Assembly (NCBI GenBank): GCA_963825555.1
Contig: CAWGTZ010000011.1
Coordinates: 105,953-169,952 of the forward strand
DNA length: 64,000 nt
Reading direction: 5' to 3'
From: JAGVSR01 sp963825555
Lineage (GTDB): Bacteria > Pseudomonadota > Alphaproteobacteria > Rhizobiales > Hyphomicrobiaceae
The number at the start of each line of letters is the position of its first letter. Position 1 is the stretch's first letter. This document shows, piece after piece, positions 26,803 to 36,203 of this stretch. The position numbers and the translations under genes are program-made. Under the pieces are notes generated by a model. The model searched no databases. It was given only the letters and a program-made list of their open reading frames with translations, and was not told the origin of the DNA.

Positions 26803-28583
26803 GCACTCTCGATTTGGGGCTTGTGGGCAACTGCTGCATCAGCGCCCTAATAGACAAGACAGGAAGCATCGTCTGGTCCTGCCTTCCCCGCTTCGACGGT
26901 GATCCCGTATTCCATTCACTGCTCGGCAGCGCACCGGAGAGATCAGGCGAAGGTATCTTTTCCATCGAACTCGACGATCTGGTGGAAAGCACGCAGGAGT
27001 ATCTGCCCAATTCCGCCATCCTGCGCACCCGTCTCAACGGACGCAGCGGTTCCGTCGAGATCATCGATTTTGCTCCGCGATTCAAATGGCGAGGGCGCTC
27101 CTTCCGGCCCCAGATGCTGGTGCGCCGCCTGCGGCCTCTCTCTGGCAGCCCACGTATTCGCATCAAGGTACGCCCCAGCTACGGCAACGGCGCCTTCCGC
27201 CCGGCCCTCACATTCGGATCCAATCACATCCGCTACATGTGCGAGCAGCAGACGTTGAGGCTCACGACCGACGTTCCAATAGACTATGTGCGGCAACAGA
27301 CACCCTTCATTCTGGATGACGAAGTCAGTCTGATCTTTGGACCGGACGAGACCTTGAGCGAGGGCGTCGCGCAGACCGCGCGAGACTTCGAAGAGCGCAC
27401 CCAGGCCTACTGGCGCAGCTGGGCCAACCGCTTGGCAATTCCCGTCGAGTGGCAAGACGAGGTCATTCGTGCAGCCATCACCCTGAAGCTGTGCAGCTAC
27501 GAACCGACGGGCGCTGTCGTGGCAGCCATGACGACGAGCGTGCCCGAGGCCCCGGATTCAGGGCGCAACTGGGATTACCGCTTCTGCTGGGTGCGCGATG
27601 CATTTTTCGTCGTGCGCGCTCTGAACAGTCTCGCGGCCGTCCGCACGATGGAACACTATGTCCGCTGGATCATGAACGTCGTTGCAGCGACGGGCGGCGG
27701 ACATATTCAACCAGTGTACGGCATTGGCCTCGAAGCAGCCCTGACCGAGGAAATTGCTGAGCACTTGCCCGGCTACCGTGGCATGGGCCCTGTTCGCCTA
27801 GGCAACCAGGCCCACGAGCACGATCAGCACGACACCTATGGCAACGTAATCCTGGGCGTCTCTCAGGCCTTCTACGATAAGCGCCTCTTCCTCCAGCTGG
27901 GAGCCGCAGAGTTCGAACGACTTGAGGCCGTGGGTGAGATGGCCTACCAACTGCACGACAAGCCCGATGCTGGAATCTGGGAGCTTCGATCGCGCGCCCG
28001 CATCCACACCTCCTCCAGCCTGATGTGCTGGGCCGGTTGCGACCGGCTCGCAAAGATCGCACGGCATCTTGGCCTCATTGATCGGGCCGATTTCTGGCAC
28101 AAGCGGGCCAACGCCGTCCGTTCAGCCATTCTCGATCTGACTTGGTCGGACAAACGCCAGGCCTTTGTAGAAAGCTTCGGCGGCACGATGCTCGATGCGA
28201 GCGTACTTCTCATGGGCGAGGTGGGCTTCATCGATCCGCGCGACCCACGCTATCTCTCGACTATAGAACAGCTGGAAAAATCTCTGGGTCGCGGGCCCTT
28301 CATGATGCGCTACGAGGAGGCGGACGATTTTGGCACGCCAGAGACCGCTTTCAATATTTGCGCATTCTGGCGCGTCGACGCGCTGGCCCGCAGCGGCCAG
28401 CGCGAGAGGGCGCGTGAGATTTTTCAGGAACTGCTCTCGGCCCGCAATTCACTCGGCATGATGTCGGAGGATACTGCCTATCAGGATCGCTCTCTTTGGG
28501 GTAATTTCCCTCAAACCTACTCGATGGTTGGCATCATAAATGGCGCCATGCGTCTGTCGCGCGGGTGGGAGGCCGTCACATGA
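26799..28583 (+). CDS. Glycoside hydrolase family 15 (trehalase/glucoamylase-like)
   Basis: This 594-residue soluble enzyme starts with TTG, inside the otsB stop (TTGA overlap) behind GGAGG. The N-terminal beta-sandwich begins LDLGLVGNCCISALIDKTGSIVWSCLPRFDGDPVF. The (alpha/alpha)6 barrel has the GH15 signature RNWDYRFCWVRDA at about residues 254-266. GH15 enzymes of this bacterial type include trehalases and glucan hydrolases. Being locked between otsB and otsA, a trehalase or trehalose-linked hydrolase role is favoured; this is inferred from context. No signal peptide is seen, so it acts inside the cell. Confidence 0.9.
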   Translation: MSTLDLGLVGNCCISALIDKTGSIVWSCLPRFDGDPVFHSLLGSAPERSGEGIFSIELDDLVESTQEYLPNSAILRTRLNGRSGSVEIIDFAPRFKWRGRSFRPQMLVRRLRPLSGSPRIRIKVRPSYGNGAFRPALTFGSNHIRYMCEQQTLRLTTDVPIDYVRQQTPFILDDEVSLIFGPDETLSEGVAQTARDFEERTQAYWRSWANRLAIPVEWQDEVIRAAITLKLCSYEPTGAVVAAMTTSVPEAPDSGRNWDYRFCWVRDAFFVVRALNSLAAVRTMEHYVRWIMNVVAATGGGHIQPVYGIGLEAALTEEIAEHLPGYRGMGPVRLGNQAHEHDQHDTYGNVILGVSQAFYDKRLFLQLGAAEFERLEAVGEMAYQLHDKPDAGIWELRSRARIHTSSSLMCWAGCDRLAKIARHLGLIDRADFWHKRANAVRSAILDLTWSDKRQAFVESFGGTMLDASVLLMGEVGFIDPRDPRYLSTIEQLEKSLGRGPFMMRYEEADDFGTPETAFNICAFWRVDALARSGQRERAREIFQELLSARNSLGMMSEDTAYQDRSLWGNFPQTYSMVGIINGAMRLSRGWEAVT

Positions 28584-29974
28584 GCCGACTCGTCGTCGTC
28601 TCAAATCGCGTTGCGGATGTCTCAAAGGCCGTGCAGTCGGGCGGCCTCGCCGTAGCTCTGGCGGATGCCTTGAAGCAGCGGCGCGGGCTCTGGTTCGGCT
28701 GGGATGGCAACGTTGTACCCGAGGATACCCCCTTCGGCATCACCATCACGCAGAACGAACAGGTTCGAACCGTCACAGTTCCCCTCACCCAGGAGGATTA
28801 CGACCAATACTATACCGGGTTCTGCAACAACGTTCTGTGGCCATCATTTCACTATCGGCTCGACCTCGGCATCATCGATCCGCGGTCCTTTGAGGGATAT
28901 CGCCGCGTCAACCAGCGCTTTGCAAAGTCTCTCGCCGCGCTCCTAGAGCCGGATGACCTCGTCTGGGTTCACGACTATCACCTCATCCCTCTCGCAGCTG
29001 AACTGCGTGCGCTCGGCGTGACGCAACGCATCGGCTTCTTCCTGCACATCCCGTTTCCGCCATCAGACATCTTTCTGGCGGTACCCGAGCAGCAATGGCT
29101 GGCCAATGCCCTGTTCTGCTACGATGTGGTTGGTTTCCAGACAACCATCGACGCCAACAACTTCCGCCGCTACATCGTGGACCACCTGGGTGGGGAAGAG
29201 GTCGATGACAGCCGCTTGCGCGCCTTCGACCGCACGACGATCGTGAAAGCGTTTCCCATCGGCATCGACGTGGATCACTTCTACGCCATGGCGCACACGC
29301 CCAAAGCGGACGCGGAGATTGTCCGCTTGCAGCGGCGCAACATAGCCGGCTCGCATATTCTCGGCATCGACCGGCTCGACTATACGAAGGGGCTGCCGGA
29401 CCGGCTGAAGGCGTTCCGCCGCCTGCTGGATCTCCACCCCGAGCATCGCAAGATGGTGACCCTGATGCAGATCGCGCCACCGACGCGAGAGGACGTGGCG
29501 GCCTACTCCGATATTCGCCAGGAACTCGAAGGGCTATCTGGAGCCATAAACGGCGAGTACGGCGACTTCGACTGGACGCCTGTCCGCTACATTCACCGTG
29601 CCATTCCTCGCGATACGCTAGCCGCATTGTGCCGCGGCAGCCGAGTTGGGCTGGTTACCCCGCTGCGTGATGGCATGAACCTTGTGGCGAAGGAGTATAT
29701 TGCAGCACAGGACGCCGATAATCCGGGTGTGCTCGTACTGTCGCGTTTCGCCGGCGCCGCGGAGGACCTGCAAGAGGCGGTTCTCGTCAACCCCTACGAT
29801 ACGGAGGAAGTAGCGCTCGCTCTACAGAATGCGCTGACCATGTCGCGTGACGAGCGCCGTGAGCGATACGAAGCATTGATCGAGCGCGTGAAAACCCGTG
29901 ACGTGAAGAACTGGCGCGAGTTTTTCCTGGAAGAGTTACGCAAATCCCGCCTGGAGGGAGGCCATGCCTCGTGA
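28580..29974 (+). CDS. otsA: Trehalose-6-phosphate synthase
   Basis: This 464-residue GT20 glycosyltransferase starts at the ATGA overlap with the GH15 gene. Visible motifs are SNRVADVSK with the GGLAVAL loop, VWVHDYHLIPLA, FPIGIDVDHF, GIDRLDYTKGLPDRLKAF (nucleotide-sugar site) and RDGMNLVAKEY. It makes trehalose-6-phosphate from glucose-6-phosphate and a nucleotide glucose. It lies between a hydrolase and a glucokinase in the same operon, so synthesis and recycling are co-expressed. Confidence 0.96.
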   Translation: MSRLVVVSNRVADVSKAVQSGGLAVALADALKQRRGLWFGWDGNVVPEDTPFGITITQNEQVRTVTVPLTQEDYDQYYTGFCNNVLWPSFHYRLDLGIIDPRSFEGYRRVNQRFAKSLAALLEPDDLVWVHDYHLIPLAAELRALGVTQRIGFFLHIPFPPSDIFLAVPEQQWLANALFCYDVVGFQTTIDANNFRRYIVDHLGGEEVDDSRLRAFDRTTIVKAFPIGIDVDHFYAMAHTPKADAEIVRLQRRNIAGSHILGIDRLDYTKGLPDRLKAFRRLLDLHPEHRKMVTLMQIAPPTREDVAAYSDIRQELEGLSGAINGEYGDFDWTPVRYIHRAIPRDTLAALCRGSRVGLVTPLRDGMNLVAKEYIAAQDADNPGVLVLSRFAGAAEDLQEAVLVNPYDTEEVALALQNALTMSRDERRERYEALIERVKTRDVKNWREFFLEELRKSRLEGGHAS

Positions 29975-30921
29975 GCGGCTGTGTTCTTGTCGGTGATGTC
30001 GGCGGCACCAATGCTCGCTTCGCCTTAAGTGACAAACCGGGGTGCCTTCGCGAATTCCGCAGCTATCATGTCGAAGACTATCCGAACTTCACCGACGCCC
30101 TGGTTGCCTTTCTGACTGCGGTTGGAATGGGCGGCAGCAGTTCTCGGTCCCCGACTGCGGTGCGGATTGCCGCTGCTGGACCGATCGACGAGAGCGGCAG
30201 CGTCACCTTGACCAACGCGCCCTGGCGAATCTCGGAAGCTGATATTCGCGGCGCAGCCGGCGGCGCTCCAGCACGCCTCTTCAACGATCTGGAAGCGGTG
30301 GCGTTGGCCTTGCCCCACCTTGGCGACGCTGATGTCGCTCCGTTCGGCGGTTCCATCGCCGACCCGCTGCGCGGAAACCGCCTTGCTGTTAATGTCGGAA
30401 CAGGTTTCGGCGTCGCCGCCGCTGTGGTTCACGAGGGTTCATGGTCCTCTATCGCGAGCGAGGGCGGACACATGACATTCGCCGCCCGGACTGCTGCAGA
30501 GGAGGCGCTTCTTCCTCATGTGCAATCAATAGAGGACGTTCTATCCGGAGATGGTCTCGTCCATCTCTACCGGATCCGCTGCGGATCAAGGGCTCGCGAT
30601 GCAGCACGAGGGGATATGACCGCGTCAGCGGTTCTGGAAGGCTGCGCAACCGACCCCGTGGCCCGCGATGCTGTCATGATCTTCACCGATCTCCTCGCCC
30701 GCATCTGCGGCGACTTGGTGCTGGCGCACGGTGCCTGGGGCGGCATCTTCTTGACCGGCAGCGTTGCCTTGGCCTGGGCACACGTCGCGGAACAGGCACG
30801 CTTCCGGGAAATATTCGCTTCTAAGGGAAAAATGGCGGACCGCATGGGGCGTGTTCCCACCCGGCTGATCCTTGCACCCCAGCCCGCACTTCTCGGCCTG
30901 AGCTACGGCCCTTCGCGCTGA
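29971..30921 (+). CDS. glk: Glucokinase
   Basis: This 316-residue ROK-unrelated bacterial glucokinase (Glk type) has the phosphate-binding GDVGGTNARFAL at residues 8-19, the sugar-contact stretch LTNAPWRIS, NDLEAVALALP, VNVGTGFGVAA and EGGHMTFA. It starts with GTG, overlapping the otsA stop as GTGA. It phosphorylates glucose, for example that released from trehalose by the GH15 enzyme, back to glucose-6-phosphate for OtsA. It is the last gene of the operon and convergent with hsp20. Confidence 0.93.
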   Translation: MSGCVLVGDVGGTNARFALSDKPGCLREFRSYHVEDYPNFTDALVAFLTAVGMGGSSSRSPTAVRIAAAGPIDESGSVTLTNAPWRISEADIRGAAGGAPARLFNDLEAVALALPHLGDADVAPFGGSIADPLRGNRLAVNVGTGFGVAAAVVHEGSWSSIASEGGHMTFAARTAAEEALLPHVQSIEDVLSGDGLVHLYRIRCGSRARDAARGDMTASAVLEGCATDPVARDAVMIFTDLLARICGDLVLAHGAWGGIFLTGSVALAWAHVAEQARFREIFASKGKMADRMGRVPTRLILAPQPALLGLSYGPSR

Positions 30922-31026
30922 CGCACCGCCCAATTGGCAGCACCAAAAAGAGATGGGTCGCCGAGAGTCCTCCGCGGCCCGTCTCGCACTGTTCAACCAA
31001 TTGGTGTGTCGGCGCCTGAGGGCCGC

Positions 31027-31524
31027 TCACCCTTTGCCGATGGGGATCTGCTTCTCGGCCTTTGCAAACTCGGGGCGCTTCGGTAAGGTGACCTTCAACA
31101 CGCCCTTTTCGAAGCTCGCCTTCACATTGTCGGGATCGACGGCATCTCCCAATTGAAATGACCGGTGGAAGCTGCCGTAGCTGCGTTCCATTAGGCGATA
31201 GTTTTCCGCCTTCTCCTCACGCTCCGACTTCTTCTCGCCTCTGATCGTGAGCACGCCATTGGTCAGCGTGACGCTAACGTCCTTCTCGTCCATTCCAGGA
31301 AGTTCGGCCTCCACAAGGAACTCTTTGTCGGTTTCTTTGAGATCCGTGCGCGGCGACGTGAAACCGCCCCAGCCCTCCCGGGACAGGCCGGGCAGGCGGC
31401 CAAGGCCGTGACCTAGGTATGAGTTGAAGAGGCGCTCCATCTCTGCGCGCATGCTTGAGAAAGGATCTAGAGACCGCGGTGTAGGCAAGCTTCCCTGCTC
31501 CGCCGTTTTCGATTGCTCAGTCAA
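31027..31524 (-). CDS. Hsp20/alpha-crystallin family small heat shock protein
   Basis: This 165-residue holdase chaperone starts with TTG at 31524, set by a GGGAGG site. The alpha-crystallin domain runs from about residue 55 (SPRTDLKETDKEFLVEAELPGMDEKDVSVTLTNGVLTIRGEKK) to DAVDPDNVKASFEKGVLKVTLPK, ending in the terminal I-x-I-like IPIGKG. It binds unfolding proteins in the cytosol. A perfect TTGA-N6-TCAA box lies 110 bases upstream. Confidence 0.95.
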   Translation of the reverse strand: MTEQSKTAEQGSLPTPRSLDPFSSMRAEMERLFNSYLGHGLGRLPGLSREGWGGFTSPRTDLKETDKEFLVEAELPGMDEKDVSVTLTNGVLTIRGEKKSEREEKAENYRLMERSYGSFHRSFQLGDAVDPDNVKASFEKGVLKVTLPKRPEFAKAEKQIPIGKG

Positions 31525-31598
31525 TGTCGGCCTCCCATTTTTTTGACAGCTTCAAAATAAACATAAAAATCGTAATTCATCGCTGTTCGATCGCGATG

Positions 31599-31615
31599 CG
31601 CTCAAATCTTGAGCG
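31599..31615. promoter_or_regulatory. Perfect palindrome in the hsp20 promoter
   Basis: CGCTCAA-ATC-TTGAGCG is a perfect 7-bp inverted repeat with a 3-base spacer. It would fall near the -10 region if the adjacent FixK-like box drives hsp20. It could be a second operator. It does not match the CIRCE heat-shock element. Confidence 0.4.
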
Positions 31616-31632
31616 TCGACAGCGTTTATTCT

Positions 31633-31646
31633 TTGACGCATGTCAA
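31633..31646 (-). promoter_or_regulatory. FixK/FNR-like box upstream of hsp20
   Basis: TTGACGCATGTCAA is a fully symmetric TTGA-N6-TCAA palindrome. Its centre lies about 115 bases before the hsp20 start, so class II activation would give a start near 31598 and a leader of about 74 bases. It is in non-coding sequence. Confidence 0.6.
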
Positions 31647-31743
31647 TTGCAGCCTCTTGGGCGCTCTGATCTTTTCTGTTTGCGTTTCACAGAATGACAA
31701 GCCGGAACAATTCAGCACACGACAAATGCTGCTCGGGCTGCTG

Positions 31744-32157
31744 CTACGTTTTATTCCGCTTGCGCAGCGCATCCATAACGATCTGTCTATGGTCGAATGC
31801 AAAATCTACCTCGCGCCAGGACTGGACCCAATCGGCAACCCGCGCATCACTGCCAGCCTTGACGACGCCGCCTTCGGGTTCAGCGAGAAAGGCGACGGAA
31901 CAGATGTGTCCGCGAGGATCTCGATCCGGCGCGGAATAGACACCAATCAGCGTCAGCGCAGCGCCAACAATTCCCGTCTCCTCAAGAAGTTCGCGGAGAC
32001 AGGCGTTTTCGACCGTTTCACCGATTTCGACAAATCCACCTGGCAAAGCCCAGGCACCCTGAAACGGAGGGTTCTTTCGACGAATGAGCAACAGCCTGTC
32101 CTTGGCATCGAAAACGACACAGTCGACGGCAAGATGCGGCGTTTTCGGAAAGGACAT
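31744..32157 (-). CDS. NUDIX hydrolase
   Basis: This 137-residue hydrolase has a complete Nudix box, GGFVEIGETVENACLRELLEE, at about residues 37-57. The start MSFPKTPH at 32157 is set by GAGGAGGG upstream. The GAWALPGGFVE context resembles ADP-ribose or NADH pyrophosphatases and 8-oxo-dGTPase-like housekeeping members; the substrate is undetermined. It lies on the same strand as hsp20, but 219 bases with their own control sites separate them. Confidence 0.9.
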   Translation of the reverse strand: MSFPKTPHLAVDCVVFDAKDRLLLIRRKNPPFQGAWALPGGFVEIGETVENACLRELLEETGIVGAALTLIGVYSAPDRDPRGHICSVAFLAEPEGGVVKAGSDARVADWVQSWREVDFAFDHRQIVMDALRKRNKT

Positions 32158-32276
32158 TTGGAGCCCTCCTCTAAGCAGAAAAATCCAGGGCCGATTGCGA
32201 TATCGCCCTTGCCTACTTTTCCCAGGCCCGGTCTCGCGCAATGAATACTGGCAAACTTGGCACGGCCACCCGTAAC

Positions 32277-33816
32277 CTACGACATGATGGCTTCGATCAG
32301 CCGGGGGCCTTTCCCAGCGATTGCACGCTCGAGTTCACGCGCGAGGGCCTCCGCCGTATCGACCGCGACCGAGGGCACGCCGAACCCTTCGCCGATCTTC
32401 ACCCAATCGAGAAATGGATCATCCAGTGCCGCCATAGAACGTGTAATCGGACCTGAGCGGCTGACACCCGCACGTAAGAGTTCGACCTTGAGAATGTTGT
32501 AGCTCCGATTGGAGCCGATCACTGTCACGACATCCAGTTTTTCGCGCGCCTGGGTCCAGAATGCTTGCACCGAATAGGCGCCGCATCCGTCGGACTGGAA
32601 ATTTATGACCTTACGCCCCGGACAAGCGAGCGCCGCACCTGTGGCCGCGCCCGGACCTTCCCCTATTGCTCCGCCGGTGAGCATGAGATGCGTGAAACGG
32701 GGCGCATGCCGCGAAGCCTCGAAATAGGGCACGCCAACTGTCAGTGCTTCGTCCATCACGATTGCCTCCGCCGGCTGCAGGCGAGCGATCACCGAGCATA
32801 CCGATTGGGCTGCCAGCGGTCCCGTCGGGCTTACGGGCAACTTACCGGTCACATGCTCGACATCCTCCGGCGCACGCAGTTCGCAGGCTAGCGCTGCGAG
32901 CGCGCCGATCGTATCCTCGCCTGAACCCGACAGCAGCACCGTCTGCTCCTCCGTCGTAAGATGGCTAGGCTGTCCCGGGTAGCCGAAGAAGGCGACGGGC
33001 CGCCGCGTTCCAGCAATCACCACGCGCTCATAATGCCGGGTCACTTCGATGGCCTGATCCGGGAAGTAAGGAAGACGCGTCGGCGCCGGGAGGCTCCCAC
33101 CCCGTTCCATGCGCGCGAAGAACGTATCGCAGAGCAGATCAGCCCCACTGACTGCCGCAATGCGTCCAGCAAGCTCGAGACCGGTATCCGAAAGTCCGGG
33201 TCCGCCGAGCAATAGAGCTGCGCGGCCGCCTTTCAGTGCGCGGGCCGCCTGTGCGACATTGCTCTCACAGAACGTCGTCTTCGGCGTCGAAGCGCATGCC
33301 GGGATCGCATCGTGTGTGTCGCCGGTCTGGCTATCATGCGGAACGATCAGGGTGGCAATCTGGCCGGCCCCTGCGCGCGTGGCTTCGATCAGTCGCTGTG
33401 AGATCCGCCGCAACCCTGGCCGCGCCTTCGTTGCGCATGACGAAACCGCTGACAAATCGTGCAAGGCCATCGATATCGCTCGCCAGAAGCGGATCAGAGG
33501 GGCGGTGCCAGGCTGCATGCTCACCAATAACATTAAGCACAGGCGTATTTGCGCGCCGGGCATTGTGCAGATTGGTGAGCCCGTTGGCGAGGCCTGGTCC
33601 AAGATGCAACAGACACATGGCAGGCTTTCCCGCCATGCGGCCATAACCATCGGCTGCGCCCGTCGCTACGTTCTCGTGCAGACAGAGAATGCCTCGCAGA
33701 CCGGGTACGGCATCCATAGCCAGAACCAATGGCATCTCCGTGGTGCCTGGATTGGCGAAACATATCTCGATGCCGTTTTTGACGGCAGTGGCGACAAGTG
33801 CTTCCGCACCGTTCAT
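32277..33816 (-). pseudogene. Acetolactate-synthase-like ThDP enzyme, disrupted by a frameshift
   Basis: The start at 33816 is behind AAGGA. The first part encodes the PYR domain of a ThDP enzyme (ANPGTTEMPLVLAMDAVPGLRGILCLHENVATGAADGYGRMAG, with the catalytic glutamate in HEN) as far as GAARVAADLT. Near 33395-33405 the homologous reading moves to another frame (QRLIEATRAGAGQIATLIVPHD) and continues to the stop at 32277 through the central domain and the ThDP-binding GDG-like part (INFQSDGCGAYSVQAF). One inserted or two lost bases explain it. The repaired product would be about 513 residues, normal for this family of acetolactate synthase or benzoylformate decarboxylase-like proteins. A base-calling error cannot be excluded. 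Confidence 0.8.
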
Positions 33817-34243
33817 GCAGCATCCTTTCTGTGACCAGGGGACAGCTTCGCCATTCGCCCGCACAACCATCCATTACCCAGCTAAGCTGGGGTGATTGGC
33901 AAATGCGGTCAAGACCGTCGGAACCTCGGCATTTAAGCCATTCCGGCACTCAGGGGGACGATCCACGGCGCTCCGGAACCGTCAAAAAAAACGACGCGAA
34001 GCACTCGCACTGGCGGGCAACCGAGCAACGTCCTGAGTGGATCTGACCGCCCTTGGTCATTTTCCTACTCGACTGCGGTCCTCACTGTCTTGCGATTCCG
34101 CCCTGGCTCCGTCCGCCGCGTGATCAACGGCACGTTCGTTCAGTATCCGCTCGGGTCGTCGGCCCCGTGGACGTGCGATTTCTCGGTCCCCGGGCTTCAT
34201 CCGCTTTAGCCCGCAAGCCGATGGGCGGCTCAATTCGAGGTCG
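33817..34243. other. Intergenic stretch upstream of the ThDP-enzyme pseudogene
   Basis: No gene is supported here. A perfect hairpin CCCAGC-TAA-GCTGGG is at 33877-33891, about 60 bases before the pseudogene start, and could be an operator. A short A-rich stretch follows near 33985. The remainder shows only short, unconvincing frames. Confidence 0.4.
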
Positions 34244-35878
34244 TCAAGGATGGGCAATCATCTCGACATTGTCGTGTTCCAGCACATCCATCTGGCTCGC
34301 GTAGACCTGAGATCGGATCTCAAAAAGACCCAACAGCGTCGCAAAGATATTATCATGCGACCATCGGAGCTTGCTGCGTTCTGCGAGCGTATCAATTCGG
34401 ACGTCGTGTTTGATTCCGTCTCCGAGCCACATCACGGCAGGCACATGCTTCTGCGCATCTGGAGCAAACATATAAGGAGCGCCGTGCAGATAGAGTCCGT
34501 ACTCGCCCAGCGACTCCCCATGATCGCTGACGTAAAACATGGCGGTCTCGAACCTATGATCATTCGCCTTGAGCAAGGCTATGACTTTCGACAGGAAGTA
34601 ATCGGTATAGAGAATTGCGTTATCATACGCGTTGTGAATTTCCTCGCGAGTGCAAGATCCCAGATCGTTCGTCTCGCACACGGGCACAAACCGCTCGAAT
34701 GATTTTGGATAGCGCTTGTAGTATGCGGGGCCGTGATTGCCCATCTGATGCAGAACAATCAGGATGTCACCAGACTGGGCATCGATGTAGGACTGCAACC
34801 CCTCCAACATGCCTTCGTCACGGCATTCGCCGTCCTCGCACATCGTATTCTGCTCGTGTGACTTGAAATTCTGATACGTCACCCGCTCGGCAACGCCTTT
34901 CGAACTTGAATTGTTGTCCCGCCAGAGAACACTGACGCCGGCCCGCGCCAGAACGTCGAGAGCCGTGTCGGTGGATTGTGCGACGGCCGTATCGAAATGC
35001 TTCTGCCCCAGGTTCGAGAACATGCATGGCACCGACTGGGCTGTCGACGTACCACACGACCAGAAGTCCGGAAAATTGAGAACGTTTGCTTGCCGTAGCA
35101 AGGGCGTTGTATCACGCGAGTATCCGTTAAGACCCCAGTGATCCGCGCGCACCGTCTCGCCGACAACCATGATGACGAGTTCCCGGTGTCCATCGCGCGA
35201 AGCCTTGGTGGCATCCTGGCCGATCGCAACGTGTTTCCTCTGCGCAGCGGGGATACCGCTTGTGATGTGCCGCACGGTAGATATCAGGGCATATGTCGGG
35301 ATCACCTTGCTCGTAACGTCGCGATGCTCTCGCAGAAGCGCAGCGTAGTGACCGCCGAACGCAAATCCCGAAACGGCGATCGCTGCCAGCGCCGCCCCGG
35401 CGAGCTTGAGCCGGGCGATGGTTTCAACCTTCCAATGTGGGAAGGTTAAACGGGTGCGCCAGACGGCAAGCGCCGGCATAAGTCCGAGCAGGCCGATCCA
35501 AACCAGAATCATAGGGTTCCAAAGATCCCCCGCCTCGGCGCTGTCGGTTTCCAAGGCATTGGCGATCATCTGGGCGTCGAAGATCGTCCCATACGCGTGG
35601 GCAAAATAAGCAAGCCCCGCGGTCACGATCAGAAAGAAGATCAGAACGGGTTTGACGAGCATCCGGTGACAGACCGCCGACAGCAGAAGAACGAAGAACG
35701 CCGTGAGGCTTATGAACAGCGAGACATAGAATGGCCATTGGGTTGCCGCCGCGCCGAATGCCTGAAAGGCTGCGGAGAAGAACGTCGCATTTGCAAAGAG
35801 CGCAACGAAAAGCGCCACAGCGACAATGATCTCTCCGCTGGTGTAGGAGCGCCCAAAGTGACGGAAAATTTTTTTCAT
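34244..35878 (-). CDS. eptA: Phosphoethanolamine transferase (EptA-like, lipid A or other envelope target)
   Basis: This 544-residue protein has five N-terminal membrane helices (about residues 15-180) and a periplasmic alkaline-phosphatase-type sulfatase domain. Visible features are VVGETVRADHWGLNGYSRDTTP (Zn ligand Glu241), the nucleophile threonine region CGTSTAQSVPCMFS (Thr277/Thr279), DNNSSSKG, QMGNHGPAYYKRYP and YVSDHGESLGEYGLYLHG. Paired cysteines fit the periplasmic disulfides of this family. It transfers phosphoethanolamine from phosphatidylethanolamine to lipid A or a related acceptor, lowering surface negative charge. It is monocistronic by appearance. Confidence 0.93.
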   Translation of the reverse strand: MKKIFRHFGRSYTSGEIIVAVALFVALFANATFFSAAFQAFGAAATQWPFYVSLFISLTAFFVLLLSAVCHRMLVKPVLIFFLIVTAGLAYFAHAYGTIFDAQMIANALETDSAEAGDLWNPMILVWIGLLGLMPALAVWRTRLTFPHWKVETIARLKLAGAALAAIAVSGFAFGGHYAALLREHRDVTSKVIPTYALISTVRHITSGIPAAQRKHVAIGQDATKASRDGHRELVIMVVGETVRADHWGLNGYSRDTTPLLRQANVLNFPDFWSCGTSTAQSVPCMFSNLGQKHFDTAVAQSTDTALDVLARAGVSVLWRDNNSSSKGVAERVTYQNFKSHEQNTMCEDGECRDEGMLEGLQSYIDAQSGDILIVLHQMGNHGPAYYKRYPKSFERFVPVCETNDLGSCTREEIHNAYDNAILYTDYFLSKVIALLKANDHRFETAMFYVSDHGESLGEYGLYLHGAPYMFAPDAQKHVPAVMWLGDGIKHDVRIDTLAERSKLRWSHDNIFATLLGLFEIRSQVYASQMDVLEHDNVEMIAHP

Positions 35879-36203
35879 GGCTGTTAGAGATTCGGCGACT
35901 GGTGCCGCCCCCCGGAAAGTTGAATTCAGCCGGCGACCGGGCTAACCGATCTGCACCGAAAGACACTTCAGTGCGCTCAACGCAGGAGACCGTCGCAGGT
36001 ATGCCTCCGCTCTCATCGTCGTACAATCCGGCGGAATTTGGAGCAGTCATCCCGTCTGGAGTGGATGCCGCGCCTGACTTTGCGCACGTCTCCGCCCTAC
36101 CGCCCTTGATACGGCGCAGAAAAGCGGCCGCATGGGGCACTTTATCATTTAAGTACATAGCTTTAGGTCTGTTGCGCCATCCTCGTCTTGAGGCTGCGGA
36201 ACT
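35879..36203. other. Intergenic region upstream of eptA
   Basis: About 325 bases lie between two minus-strand genes. A plus-strand frame of 125 codons crosses it but lacks a ribosome site and recognisable composition, so it is not called. The eptA promoter should lie next to 35880-35950; no operator was recognised. Confidence 0.4.
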
